Below are positions 6,834 to 14,738 of a stretch of 64,000 nt of DNA, piece by piece. Numbering within the stretch: the stretch's first letter is position 1; every line of letters begins with the position of its first letter. The stretch is from Flavobacterium profundi (GTDB lineage Bacteria > Bacteroidota > Bacteroidia > Flavobacteriales > Flavobacteriaceae), in the NCBI RefSeq assembly GCF_006491645.1, contig NZ_VDCZ01000001.1, positions 1-64,000 of the forward strand, read 5' to 3'. A program made the position numbers and the translations under genes. A model generated the notes under the pieces. That model did no database searches and was not told the origin of the DNA. It saw only the letters and a list, made by a program, of their open reading frames with translations.

Positions 6834-7373
6834 ATGAATAAGGTTAAAATTTTGAGAGAACAAAAAAAACTAACTCAAACTGAACTTGCTGAAAAATCAG
6901 GCATTTCTTTAAGAACAATTCAACGCATTGAATCTGGAAGTCGTTTAAAAGGTTATACCCTAAATGTAATAGCAAACGCACTAGAAACTGAACCCCAAAA
7001 TTTATTTTTCACATCTGAAAAAGAAATATCTATTGAAAGAGCAAAAGAAATTAATCTTTCTGCATTGGCTGGTTTAATAATTCCATTTGGTGGAATAATT
7101 CTTCCCTTTATTTTAACTTATAACACTAAAGATGTATACAATAAACAATTAGGAAAAAACATTGTAAGCATTGAAATAATTATTACTACACTTTTTTCAA
7201 TTGCGCTTATTTTATGTCCGTTTATTCAAAAATATTTTTCTATAAAAACACCATTTTTTCTTTACGTTATTATAATTTTTCTTGTTCTTAAACTCATCAT
7301 TGTTATTATAAACGGAAAAAGTTTAAACACCAAAAAAAAATTAAATATAAAACTGAAAACCAACTTCTTATAA
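6834..7373 (+). CDS. XRE-type HTH protein with C-terminal membrane domain (cassette 9)
   Basis: 179 residues. Residues 4-60 form a Cro/C1-type helix-turn-helix (LREQKKLTQTELAEKSGIS, then RTIQRIESG), which binds DNA operators. After a linker come three hydrophobic segments (about 75-95, 110-133 and 138-160) like the small DUF4870-type membrane domain that often follows such an HTH. A membrane-tethered regulator responding to an envelope signal is the simplest reading. It is the first cassette gene after the decayed junction at 6801. The gene downstream (7460) is 86 nt away on the same strand and may be co-transcribed. Confidence 0.8.
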   Translation: MNKVKILREQKKLTQTELAEKSGISLRTIQRIESGSRLKGYTLNVIANALETEPQNLFFTSEKEISIERAKEINLSALAGLIIPFGGIILPFILTYNTKDVYNKQLGKNIVSIEIIITTLFSIALILCPFIQKYFSIKTPFFLYVIIIFLVLKLIIVIINGKSLNTKKKLNIKLKTNFL

Positions 7374-7459
7374 TTAATGACAGTAAATTGACGTAAAAAT
7401 GTCGCATTGATTTTTAGAAAACACAACAATTATTTTCGGAAAATTGCAGAAAAAAATCA

Positions 7460-8374
7460 ATGAAAATATTTAAAAGAATTATCATCTCATTTTTTATATT
7501 AGTTGCATTATCTATTCTAATTGGATATATATACTTTGACAGAAAATTTACACCTGAAAAAAATTACTTGATTGTAAAAAATGAAAGTGGAAACATCAAA
7601 ATAAAATGGGAAGATGAAAATAAAAGTGCAATACTTTTGCCAATTCATTTTGAAAATGACACGATAAAATATTTTATACAATTTGACACTGGAAGTCCCT
7701 ATACTTTATTTTATAAAAAAGCCATCGAAAATATTGCATCAATAAAACAAAACAACGAAAAAGGAAAAGCCTCATTTAAAATCGGAAATACAGAAATCGA
7801 ATCCGAAAATTTCAAAATAATTGACTACGGTAAAAAAGTAAAAAATAATGAGCCAAAAATTATTGGAACATTAGGTTCAGACATTTTAGAGAATAGAAAA
7901 ACAATCATAAATTTTAAAGAAAATTGGTTGAAATTAAATTTATCCGAAACACCTACTCTTTTTAATGGAAACTTATTTGATTTTAATTTCAAGAAAAGAA
8001 AAATCATAATTCCTGCAAAACTGAATAATGAAAATATGAAATTTTTATATGATACAGGAACAAGTGCATACGAACTTTTAACAAGTAAAGAAAATTGGAA
8101 TCAACTCAAATTACCTAACTCAAAAGTAACTCTTGAAAAATCAAATTCTTGGGGAAGAACTTTGACAACTTTTACGACAAATACAATTTCAAAAATAGAT
8201 TTTGGAAGCACAAAAATTCCTCTTAATCAAATAACTTATGTGGAAGGATATTCAAAAACCCAATATTATTTGATGAAATTTTCGGGAATGTCTGGAGGAA
8301 TGCTTGGGAATAAAACATTTTTGAATAACGCTATTTTTATTGACTGTAAAGAATTGAAAATGTGTATTTACTAA
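7460..8374 (+). CDS. Membrane-anchored retropepsin-like/pepsin-like aspartic protease
   Basis: 304 residues. One N-terminal hydrophobic segment (about 7-25) anchors or exports the protein. Two catalytic motifs are visible: FDTGSPYTLF with Asp at residue 76, and YDTGTSAYELL with Asp at residue 198. Each is followed by the hydrophobic strands expected of aspartic proteases. Two D-T-G motifs in one chain indicate a bilobal enzyme with both catalytic aspartates, unlike single-lobe retropepsins that must dimerise. A GTLGSDILENRKTIINF segment near residue 137 is typical of the family. The substrate is unknown. It lies in the decaying part of the cassette array, 86 nt after the HTH gene. Confidence 0.8.
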   Translation: MKIFKRIIISFFILVALSILIGYIYFDRKFTPEKNYLIVKNESGNIKIKWEDENKSAILLPIHFENDTIKYFIQFDTGSPYTLFYKKAIENIASIKQNNEKGKASFKIGNTEIESENFKIIDYGKKVKNNEPKIIGTLGSDILENRKTIINFKENWLKLNLSETPTLFNGNLFDFNFKKRKIIIPAKLNNENMKFLYDTGTSAYELLTSKENWNQLKLPNSKVTLEKSNSWGRTLTTFTTNTISKIDFGSTKIPLNQITYVEGYSKTQYYLMKFSGMSGGMLGNKTFLNNAIFIDCKELKMCIY

Positions 8375-8382
8375 AAAACTAC

Positions 8383-8503
8383 AGGTAACATCATATTACC
8401 TAAATGAGGGAAAAAGTGCTGGTTTCTTGTAATTTTCAAAAACATCTCTATATTTGGTTTGACTTGGTATTGGTTTAACACCACTACATATAGTCGTAAA
8501 ACG
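8383..8503 (+). repeat. Degenerate attC-like repeat 10
   Basis: Weak copy. AGGTAACA at 8383-8390 stands in the left-end position, and the right half ends ACATATAGTCGTAAAAC-G before TTAACTACAG. The arms no longer pair well and no matching cassette end was found, so the site is probably inactive. Confidence 0.4.
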
Positions 8504-8525
8504 TTAACTACAGTTAACCAAACGA

Positions 8526-9077
8526 ATGAAGCAATATTCTATAAACAATAGATCCTTAACTCTAAAAGTCAAAAAATCATCTTTCGTAATTAGAGGTCTA
8601 CTATTTTTCCTTTCATTTACTTCATTACTTTTACCTTTAACTGGAATGATATTTGGAGTTTCCTCTGGAAAAGGATTTCATATCGGATATCATAGGACTG
8701 TTTCTATTTGGATATATGGGATTCTATCTGTTGCGTGTTTTATTATGGAATACATACGGAGAAGAAACAATTAAATTAAATATATCAAATATTGAATACG
8801 AAGCTAATTATGGCTGGTTTAGGGGCGAAAAAAAAGTATAGAACATAAAAAATTGACTTTCTCAGTTAATCAGATAGGCCTTCAAGAGGATTATACTGGA
8901 ACTTTAATCATCGAAAATGAAGATAATAGAATTGAATCTGTAGTCAAAATCCCCATAAGCGAACTTGAGCAACTAATTAATGAAATAAAGCTTGGTGGGA
9001 ACTATTCCGTAAAATGTTTCATTCGCTCTCCTTTTCTGCTCTTGTCTCCAAAAATCCAAAAGTATTTGTATATTTGA
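8526..9077 (+). pseudogene. Frameshifted membrane-protein gene in the decayed array
   Basis: Three overlapping frames together read as one protein of about 170 residues. From 8526 (MKQYSINNRSLTLKVKKSSF) the frame is good to about 8690. The next frame then gives a membrane segment, IGLFLFGYMGFYLLRVLLW, and ends at 8841. A slip in the A8 run near 8828-8836 restores EKKSIEHKKLTFSVNQIGL, which runs to 9077. The last residues (about 9005 onward) come from the degenerate repeat, so the natural stop was also lost. Two shifts plus readthrough mark a pseudogene. The original product was probably a small two-helix membrane protein. Confidence 0.65.
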
Positions 9078-9122
9078 TAGGACTTGTAATAAAATACCTT
9101 AACAGCTGCTAGCCCAAAAAAG
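9010..9122 (+). repeat. Degenerate attC-like repeat 11
   Basis: Aligns loosely with the main family: TTCGCTCTCC, TGCTCTTGTCTCC and AAAAATCC correspond to the central hairpin, and CTAGCCCAAAAAAGTTACC corresponds to the right end of repeat 6 (ATAGCCCAACCGTTAGC). Pairing is lost. Confidence 0.45.
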
Positions 9123-9134
9123 TTACCTCAAATT

Positions 9135-9959
9135 ATGAAAAAAACAGTACTGATATTGATAATTTTGTTCTCAAGTCATTTTTTTGCTCAAGAAAATCTT
9201 AACAAAAAAATTGATGAAGGTATTGAACTTTATAAAAAGGGAGAAGAAAAAAAAGCTCTAAAAGTTTGGAAAGAGATTGAGAACAAAGCAGAAAAAACTT
9301 CATCTACATACGGTGTGACTCTTGGGAATATTCTGCATTACTACATTGAAAATGATGATGAAAAGAATATACTGAAATACTACCAAAAAATCATCGATTC
9401 TGACTTAAATGATAAAGATGAAAACCATGAAAATGGAAAACCATATAAAAATTATCGCTATCATGCTACAATGAGACTAGCAAGTTACTATGGTAAAAAA
9501 AGAAAATTTGAGAAAGGCTTGAGTTACGTAGAAAAGGCTGATAATGAAATGACATTTGAAACTACTTCGCTAACCTCTTTTATTTATCAAAAAGTGGATT
9601 TGGCATTTTGGAAATACCGATTTTTAAATGATTTGGGACAAAAAGAAAAAGCAGTATCGAAATTAATTGAGAGAGCTTTTGAATATGATTATAAATCCAT
9701 GTATTCCAATTGGACAACTGTTTCACCAAGTAATGATGAAGACGAATTAGCCGAAACCATTTGTTCTGAATTTGAAGATTTGGAAAAACTTAAATTGAAC
9801 ATTGATAACGGAATTGCTAATCTGATTTTTGACAAAGAAAAAAACACAATCAAATTAAATATTAACGGAACTGAATATGATATCAACTTATATTCTAATT
9901 TAGAAAATCATGAGCAATGTAAAAAGTATTTACAGAATTCATTTTCTATCAATATTTAA
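9135..9959 (+). CDS. Secreted TPR-like hypothetical protein
   Basis: 274 residues. Signal peptide at residues 1-18 (MKKTVLILIILFSSHFFAQ). The mature part is helical: IDEGIELYKKGEEKKALKVWKEIENKAEKT and LRYHATMRLASYYGKKRKFEKGLSYVEKA-like units resemble tetratricopeptide repeats, usually protein-binding scaffolds. The last 60 residues look like a small beta domain (KEKNTIKLNINGTEYDINLY). It begins 13 nt after the degenerate attC-like end at 9122, so it may be an old cassette fixed in place. No enzyme motif seen. Confidence 0.65.
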   Translation: MKKTVLILIILFSSHFFAQENLNKKIDEGIELYKKGEEKKALKVWKEIENKAEKTSSTYGVTLGNILHYYIENDDEKNILKYYQKIIDSDLNDKDENHENGKPYKNYRYHATMRLASYYGKKRKFEKGLSYVEKADNEMTFETTSLTSFIYQKVDLAFWKYRFLNDLGQKEKAVSKLIERAFEYDYKSMYSNWTTVSPSNDEDELAETICSEFEDLEKLKLNIDNGIANLIFDKEKNTIKLNINGTEYDINLYSNLENHEQCKKYLQNSFSINI

Positions 9960-9995
9960 CAGAAAAAGCAAAAGTACGTTAGTTAGTTTTTAAAT

Positions 9996-10793
9996 ATGGA
10001 AAACATAAAAAATAAAACAGACAGATTTAAATTAAGTGAGTTTTACAAAGGAAGTGAATCTGATCCAACATATGTATTTGTCCAACAATTTAACGATAAA
10101 AAATTAAATTCAGAAAATATACATATTCATAGTTTATCGTTTTTATACCATACTTTAAATTCCAAAGGGAAGTTAGAAATCGAAAAAAAATGGATGGATA
10201 TTTTTCCTACACTAAATGAAGTAAAAAGAATGAAAATCACTTTTGGAATTAAACAAGAACTATTTGATTCATTGAGTAAAATACCAAATTTAGAAGAATT
10301 AATAATTGATTCATCAAAAATTACTGATTTGTCTCAATTACCCAAACTAAAAAGATTGAAGCGATTTGAAATCGAAAGTTTTACTCAACTTAAAGATATT
10401 TCAATTTTAGAAAAAACAAAATTATTTCAACTTAGAATTGAAAACTGTTTCAAAATAGAAAATTATGAAGTAATTGGAAATATTAATAGTTTAATAGGAG
10501 TTGCTTTACATGGCTACGTTGTTGGACCAAAAAATTTAAAAATTGAAAGCTTGAAAATTTTTAAAAACCTTAAAAAATTAAAACACTTAGATTTAGGCTG
10601 TACTTCACTAGTAGATAAAAATTCTTTTAATTATCTTTTAGAAATTGAAAACTTGGAAAGATTTGATTATTCAGGAAACATAAAGTTTGAAATAGTTGAA
10701 AAAATAAAAAAGAATCATCCAAAATTAAAAGCTGGATTTTTTGTTGATTGGGATTATAAAAACGAACAACTATTTGAAGGGAAATTTTGGTAA
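9996..10793 (+). CDS. LRR-like hypothetical protein
   Basis: 265 residues, no signal peptide. The middle and C-terminal parts contain repeated LxxLxxLxI motifs of a leucine-rich-repeat solenoid: IPNLEELIIDSSKITDLSQL, LKRLKRFEIESFTQL, LKKLKHLDLGCTSL, IENLERFDYSGNIKF. Such solenoids bind other proteins; here it would act in the cytoplasm. It starts 36 nt after the preceding TPR-like gene on the same strand and may share its transcript. No catalytic motif. Confidence 0.65.
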   Translation: MENIKNKTDRFKLSEFYKGSESDPTYVFVQQFNDKKLNSENIHIHSLSFLYHTLNSKGKLEIEKKWMDIFPTLNEVKRMKITFGIKQELFDSLSKIPNLEELIIDSSKITDLSQLPKLKRLKRFEIESFTQLKDISILEKTKLFQLRIENCFKIENYEVIGNINSLIGVALHGYVVGPKNLKIESLKIFKNLKKLKHLDLGCTSLVDKNSFNYLLEIENLERFDYSGNIKFEIVEKIKKNHPKLKAGFFVDWDYKNEQLFEGKFW

Positions 10794-11122
10794 ACTCTTA
10801 TACAGTTGCCTAATAACGATTTACTTTATTGACTATCTTTTGGATTATCCATACAAAATCTCCAACTAAACAGAATGTTTGTGATATTTACAAGGACATA
10901 ATTTTGATACAACATCACTAAAATTATGCAGTTGGATAATACTAAAAAAGTTAAATTGGAAATTACATAAAACTGCCTATTAACAACTTTTTAATTTTTT
11001 AATTAATCTTTACAATAACTTTCATTTTCCCTCTGAAAAATCTTATCTTAGCAAGAAATCATTCTTCCACGCAGTCACTAACCCATTTTTTAGAGTGTAG
11101 TGCTCCATGCAAAAAAAACAAA
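10794..11122. other. Intergenic stretch without a recognised gene
   Basis: 329 nt, AT-rich, stops in all frames. No attC-like arms were found. A TATCTTAG element near 11044-11052, about 75 nt before the next start, is a weak possible -7 box. Nothing else supportable. Confidence 0.4.
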
Positions 11123-11986
11123 ATGAAAGTAAAAACAGTAATTACCACTTTAATTGTAACGATTCTAATTCATTGTCAAATTTCAGCTCAAAATAAATCT
11201 AAAACAGAAATTCTTTTAGTTGGATTTGATCATTTAGGCCAAATGGACAACGGAACTCCTTCTTCCAATATTTTCAGTAAAAAAAAGCAACAAGAAATTA
11301 GTAAAATAACTGAAAAACTAAAAGCCTTTTCACCAGACATCATACTAGTTGAAAAAGAACCCAGCGAACAAAATCAGTTGGATAGTTTATATAATGCATA
11401 CAAAAACAATAATTTAAAACTTTCTGATATCGATTATGGAGCTTCAGAAACCTATCAAGTGGGTTTCCGATTAGCAAAAATTTTAAACTTAAAAAGTGTC
11501 TATGGAATTGACCATTATGAATCCACTTCGCAATCCTTATTACAATCTGGAGATAATATAGAGGTCTTTAAAAATGGACTAAAAGAACTAATGCAAACAG
11601 CGAGACCGTTGAAACAAAAAGTACAACAAGACAGTTTATCAATTTATGAATATATAAAAATAATGAATCAAGATAAACTTATCGACTTAACCCATAACCT
11701 GATTTTTAATGTACCTGCTTATGTGGTAAATGGTGAATTTTCTAAAAATGGAACCAATACAGTAGACATTGGTGCAATTGATACAAAATATATAGGTGCT
11801 GAATACATCACTTTATTTTACAACAGAAACCTCAAAATATACTCGAATATTTTAAATACACAGTTAAAACATAATTCTAATAAAATGATACTTATTATGG
11901 GACAATTGCATATAGGCGTACTCAAAGGTTTGTTTGAGCATAATCCAAATTATAAAATAGTTGATATATCGGAATATCTAAATTAA
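11123..11986 (+). CDS. DUF5694 / TraB-ChaN-like exported protein
   Basis: 287 residues with a signal peptide (about 1-22, ending HCQISAQ). ILLVGFDHLGQ at about 33-43, then AFSPDIILVEKEPSEQ, GIDHYES, and near the C-terminus KMILIMGQLHIGVLKGLFE match the layout of DUF5694, a relative of the TraB/Tiki/ChaN group, whose conserved H and E residues sit in similar places. Members of that clan include metal- or haem-binding proteins and proteases, but the activity of DUF5694 is unknown. The protein is probably periplasmic. A second member of the same broad clan lies at 14739. Confidence 0.65.
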   Translation: MKVKTVITTLIVTILIHCQISAQNKSKTEILLVGFDHLGQMDNGTPSSNIFSKKKQQEISKITEKLKAFSPDIILVEKEPSEQNQLDSLYNAYKNNNLKLSDIDYGASETYQVGFRLAKILNLKSVYGIDHYESTSQSLLQSGDNIEVFKNGLKELMQTARPLKQKVQQDSLSIYEYIKIMNQDKLIDLTHNLIFNVPAYVVNGEFSKNGTNTVDIGAIDTKYIGAEYITLFYNRNLKIYSNILNTQLKHNSNKMILIMGQLHIGVLKGLFEHNPNYKIVDISEYLN

Positions 11987-12038
11987 TAAACACCAAATAC
12001 AGTACTAGTCCCATTATTAAAACAATCACGATTATTTT

Positions 12039-12737
12039 ATGAAACATTCCGTTTTTATAGCATTCAGTTTTTTTGTTTCATCTTGTGTTACCAAAGAAAA
12101 TGATCTAGAACTTATTATTTTGAATGAAGAAATCATTTCATGCAATTATAACGAAAAATATAATGAAGATATGAATGCTTCTAATTCAATAAATATCATT
12201 AAATACAAACTTATCAATCATTCTGATAACACCTATTATTTCAATAAAAATTATCATGAAATATATAAAAAAGATAGTTATTTAGTAGGCTTATTAGCGA
12301 ATCAAAACACTGTGTTTATAGATGAAAACAACAATATAGCACAACCTTATTTTTCTTCAATATATTCAACAGACAGTATGGGTACTTACATTAGATTTCG
12401 TGATAAACTTCAAAAACAAGAAGCAAAAAACTTAGGTTATAAATCAGGAATACTACCGCTGCAAAATAATTTTGCAATTCATCCAGGTGAAACTTTATAT
12501 TTTGAATATTTTGTAAATTTATCCAACGACAAATTTGGCAGAAATGAATCAAGAATAACTTTCGATAAAGAAAAAAAATACAAGATGAAAATTCAAATCT
12601 ATAGCGATTCAAAAAATTATGACCAAACTATTAGTCATTCCGATTTAAAAACAATTGAAATGAATAACTATAAAATTTTTAATGGATTTATAAATTCAAA
12701 AAATGAAGTGCCTTTGAAATTTATAAAATGCAACTAA
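12039..12737 (+). CDS. Hypothetical lipoprotein
   Basis: 232 residues. Lipoprotein signal: hydrophobic FIAFSFFVSSC with the lipidation cysteine at about residue 16. The mature domain is beta-rich in character with FAIHPGETLYFEYFVNLS near residue 150, reminiscent of flavobacterial periplasmic beta-sandwich domains of unknown role. It lies 52 nt downstream of the DUF5694 gene and reads the same way. Very AT-rich codon use, like its accessory neighbours. Confidence 0.6.
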   Translation: MKHSVFIAFSFFVSSCVTKENDLELIILNEEIISCNYNEKYNEDMNASNSINIIKYKLINHSDNTYYFNKNYHEIYKKDSYLVGLLANQNTVFIDENNNIAQPYFSSIYSTDSMGTYIRFRDKLQKQEAKNLGYKSGILPLQNNFAIHPGETLYFEYFVNLSNDKFGRNESRITFDKEKKYKMKIQIYSDSKNYDQTISHSDLKTIEMNNYKIFNGFINSKNEVPLKFIKCN

Positions 12738-12785
12738 ATTCAATTACTAATCTCATCAATAAATTTTAGTATAACTTATGTTTGA

Positions 12786-12840
12786 TTTTTACTGCTTCAA
12801 TTGCCACTTTGTACTCGAGTCTCTGAAAATTCAATACTTA
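12786..12840 (+). repeat. Remnant of attC-like main-family body
   Basis: Part of the central body survives: ATTTTTACTGCTTCAATTGCCACTT-like sequence, then GTACTCGAGTCTCTGAAAATTC, aligning to the TTTTACTTCGTCAGTTCGCAC / GTGCTCGGGTCTCCGAAAATTCC region of repeats 1, 5 and 7. Both arms and the GTT end are missing. It marks the furthest right trace of the array. Confidence 0.5.
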
Positions 12841-12958
12841 ATGAAATATTTGATTACTTAATAATATCTAATTCTCATGAAGGTAAGTAATGTAGCAAAA
12901 TGGAATTAGATAAATTGCTATAATTGAAAGTAAAATTCAAAAAAACATACAAAAAACA

Positions 12959-13597
12959 ATGCTTTTATTAATATCTAAAATAAAAATAATAATACTTCTT
13001 TTTGTTGTAGTTTCACAATCATTGTATTGCCAAGATACTACAAGAACAAATCCAATCCTCTTTACTGAGTTAGTTTTCGGAGGTGGCGGAAGTTTTGGTG
13101 AGTATGGCGGATTTTTATACGGTGGAACAGCAAACTATCAATTCGAAAATAACTTATTTACCATACGTTATATTGAAAACCCTGAATTCAAGTTTAACGC
13201 TACTCTTTTAGCACCCACTGTACAATTTCCATATGTAGCATCAAAAATGGGAAATACTGAAATTGCAATTTTGTACGGAAAAAGAATTATCAGAGACTTT
13301 GTTTCATACAGTTTTTCAGCAGGATTAGCACATAATAACTTTCAATCAAAATATAGAGATGAAAACAATCAAATCTACAAATATAATAAGGTGCACTATG
13401 GATTTTCTTATGAAATCAATATAAAATGGTTCAACTCAAAAAAAGAAAGGTATCGAATTTATATGTTAGTGCCTGTTGGTAAACCAACTTCATTCGGTAG
13501 AAGCATCGGATTTAAATTATTAGGTAATATATCAAATCATAGCTATTTAGGTTTTGCAGTAACGTATGGATTTGGATACCACAAAAATTATAATTAA
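12959..13597 (+). CDS. Exported hypothetical protein, possible outer-membrane beta-barrel
   Basis: 212 residues. N-terminal signal peptide (about 1-22, ending SLYCQ). The mature part has glycine-rich turns (GGGGSFGEYGGFLYGG) and alternating aromatic/hydrophobic strands (FSAGLAHNNFQSKY, YGFSYEINIKWF, YLGFAVTYGFGYH) consistent with a small outer-membrane barrel. It ends 9 nt before the MepB gene. No specific family recognised. Confidence 0.6.
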   Translation: MLLLISKIKIIILLFVVVSQSLYCQDTTRTNPILFTELVFGGGGSFGEYGGFLYGGTANYQFENNLFTIRYIENPEFKFNATLLAPTVQFPYVASKMGNTEIAILYGKRIIRDFVSYSFSAGLAHNNFQSKYRDENNQIYKYNKVHYGFSYEINIKWFNSKKERYRIYMLVPVGKPTSFGRSIGFKLLGNISNHSYLGFAVTYGFGYHKNYN

Positions 13598-13606
13598 TAA
13601 TCACAA

Positions 13607-14137
13607 ATGATTGATACTAAAACTTTAAACAATAACCTTATTGAGGTTAAAACCAAAGTCTATGACCAATTAGCACTCAATATTTCTAAATTGTACATTG
13701 AAATTGAAGGAACCGAATATGATGCTTGTCAATTCGAACTCAACGGAATGAAAATTATTTCGAGAAGTTCAAAAATAACTCCTAAAAAAGTAGGCCAATT
13801 TGTAACGTTTTGGAAACGCAATCAAAACGGAGAAACGGCACCTTATTCAGAAAATGATTCATTTGATTTTTATGTAATTCATGCAAAATCAGAAAAGCGT
13901 TTTGGACAATTTGTATTTCCAAAATCTGAACTTATAAAAAAAGGGCTTATAACAAATGCAAAAAAAGAAGGAAAACGAGGTTTTAGAGTGTATCCTATTT
14001 GGGACAAAACATTAAATAAACAAGCAGAGAAAACTCAAAAATGGCAACTGAATTATTTTTTTGAAATTAATGAAACCCTAGATTTAAAGAAAATAAGTGA
14101 GCTGTACAATGTAAATAATTTACATTTGTTTGCATAA
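13607..14137 (+). CDS. mepB: MepB family protein
   Basis: 176 residues. The chain from EIEGTEYDACQFELNGMKIISRSSKITPKKVGQFVTFWKRN through FDFYVIHAKSEKRFGQFVFPKSEL to GFRVYPIWD matches the MepB family, named for the third gene of the staphylococcal mepRAB locus. Its biochemical role is not established; a nucleic-acid or small-molecule binding function has been suggested for relatives. No efflux pump or MarR gene is adjacent here, so the link to drug efflux does not carry over. It starts 9 nt after the upstream gene, so the two may be co-transcribed. Confidence 0.8.
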   Translation: MIDTKTLNNNLIEVKTKVYDQLALNISKLYIEIEGTEYDACQFELNGMKIISRSSKITPKKVGQFVTFWKRNQNGETAPYSENDSFDFYVIHAKSEKRFGQFVFPKSELIKKGLITNAKKEGKRGFRVYPIWDKTLNKQAEKTQKWQLNYFFEINETLDLKKISELYNVNNLHLFA

Positions 14138-14190
14138 ACTTTACTCATAAAATAACTGTTAAATCAAATAAGAAGTATCCTAATTTTAAA

Positions 14191-14679
14191 ATGGGAAATA
14201 AAAGAAAAGGACAATTAACCTTTGATAAAGAGTGGCACAAGCATCTAAGAAAAATGGGGAAACGTTTTTTTTGGAAAGGAGAACGCTTGGCTGAAAAGAA
14301 AATGATTCAAGAAGACGTAATTGAAAGAAAAGAATTAAACGAACTACCTATGCTTACTTTTGAAAAATTATTTGATTTAGTAGAAGAAAATCATTTTAAA
14401 AATGAAATCGATCAAAAAATAGCTACTAAAATACTAGAGGCAGAAAATGATTGGCCAACGCCTATTCAAAGTCTTAATGATTTTATATTGATTTTGGAAA
14501 AAGAAATTGGAGGTAAGGTGACACAAACTAGTTTAAACTACCTCATTTCAAAATACAACCAAAACCTTAAATATAGTTGGGAAGGAGAAAGTGTATGTAC
14601 ACTTTTAGAGATATTTGAATTAACAGACGCAGTAGAATTGAAAAAAATCTTTAATAACTTGATCGAAAAATCAAAATAA
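14191..14679 (+). CDS. Hypothetical protein
   Basis: 162 residues, cytoplasmic. A strongly basic N-terminus (MGNKRKGQLTFDKEWHKHLRKMGKRFFWKGER) precedes a helical, acidic remainder. A basic tail followed by helices could bind nucleic acid, but no known domain is recognised. It follows mepB by 53 nt in the same direction. Confidence 0.6.
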   Translation: MGNKRKGQLTFDKEWHKHLRKMGKRFFWKGERLAEKKMIQEDVIERKELNELPMLTFEKLFDLVEENHFKNEIDQKIATKILEAENDWPTPIQSLNDFILILEKEIGGKVTQTSLNYLISKYNQNLKYSWEGESVCTLLEIFELTDAVELKKIFNNLIEKSK

Positions 14680-14738
14680 AATTTGAACCTTTTAAATACT
14701 TTACATTCCTAATTAAGCCGAAAACACATTCTATTCTA

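Noticed and set aside
1..7000. CRISPR-like array of repeats
   Set aside because: Repeats are 68-193 nt, imperfect and irregularly spaced by whole genes; no cas genes.
8383..9128. AGGTAAC at 8383-8389 and GTTACCT at 9122-9128 as matched ends of a cassette
   Set aside because: They are exact complements but in the wrong order for a cassette (closing end before opening end); at 7 nt this may be chance.
1..9130. Repeats as transposon or insertion-sequence ends
   Set aside because: No transposase anywhere in the region, no target-site duplications, and the cassette-specific end matches fit site-specific recombination better.
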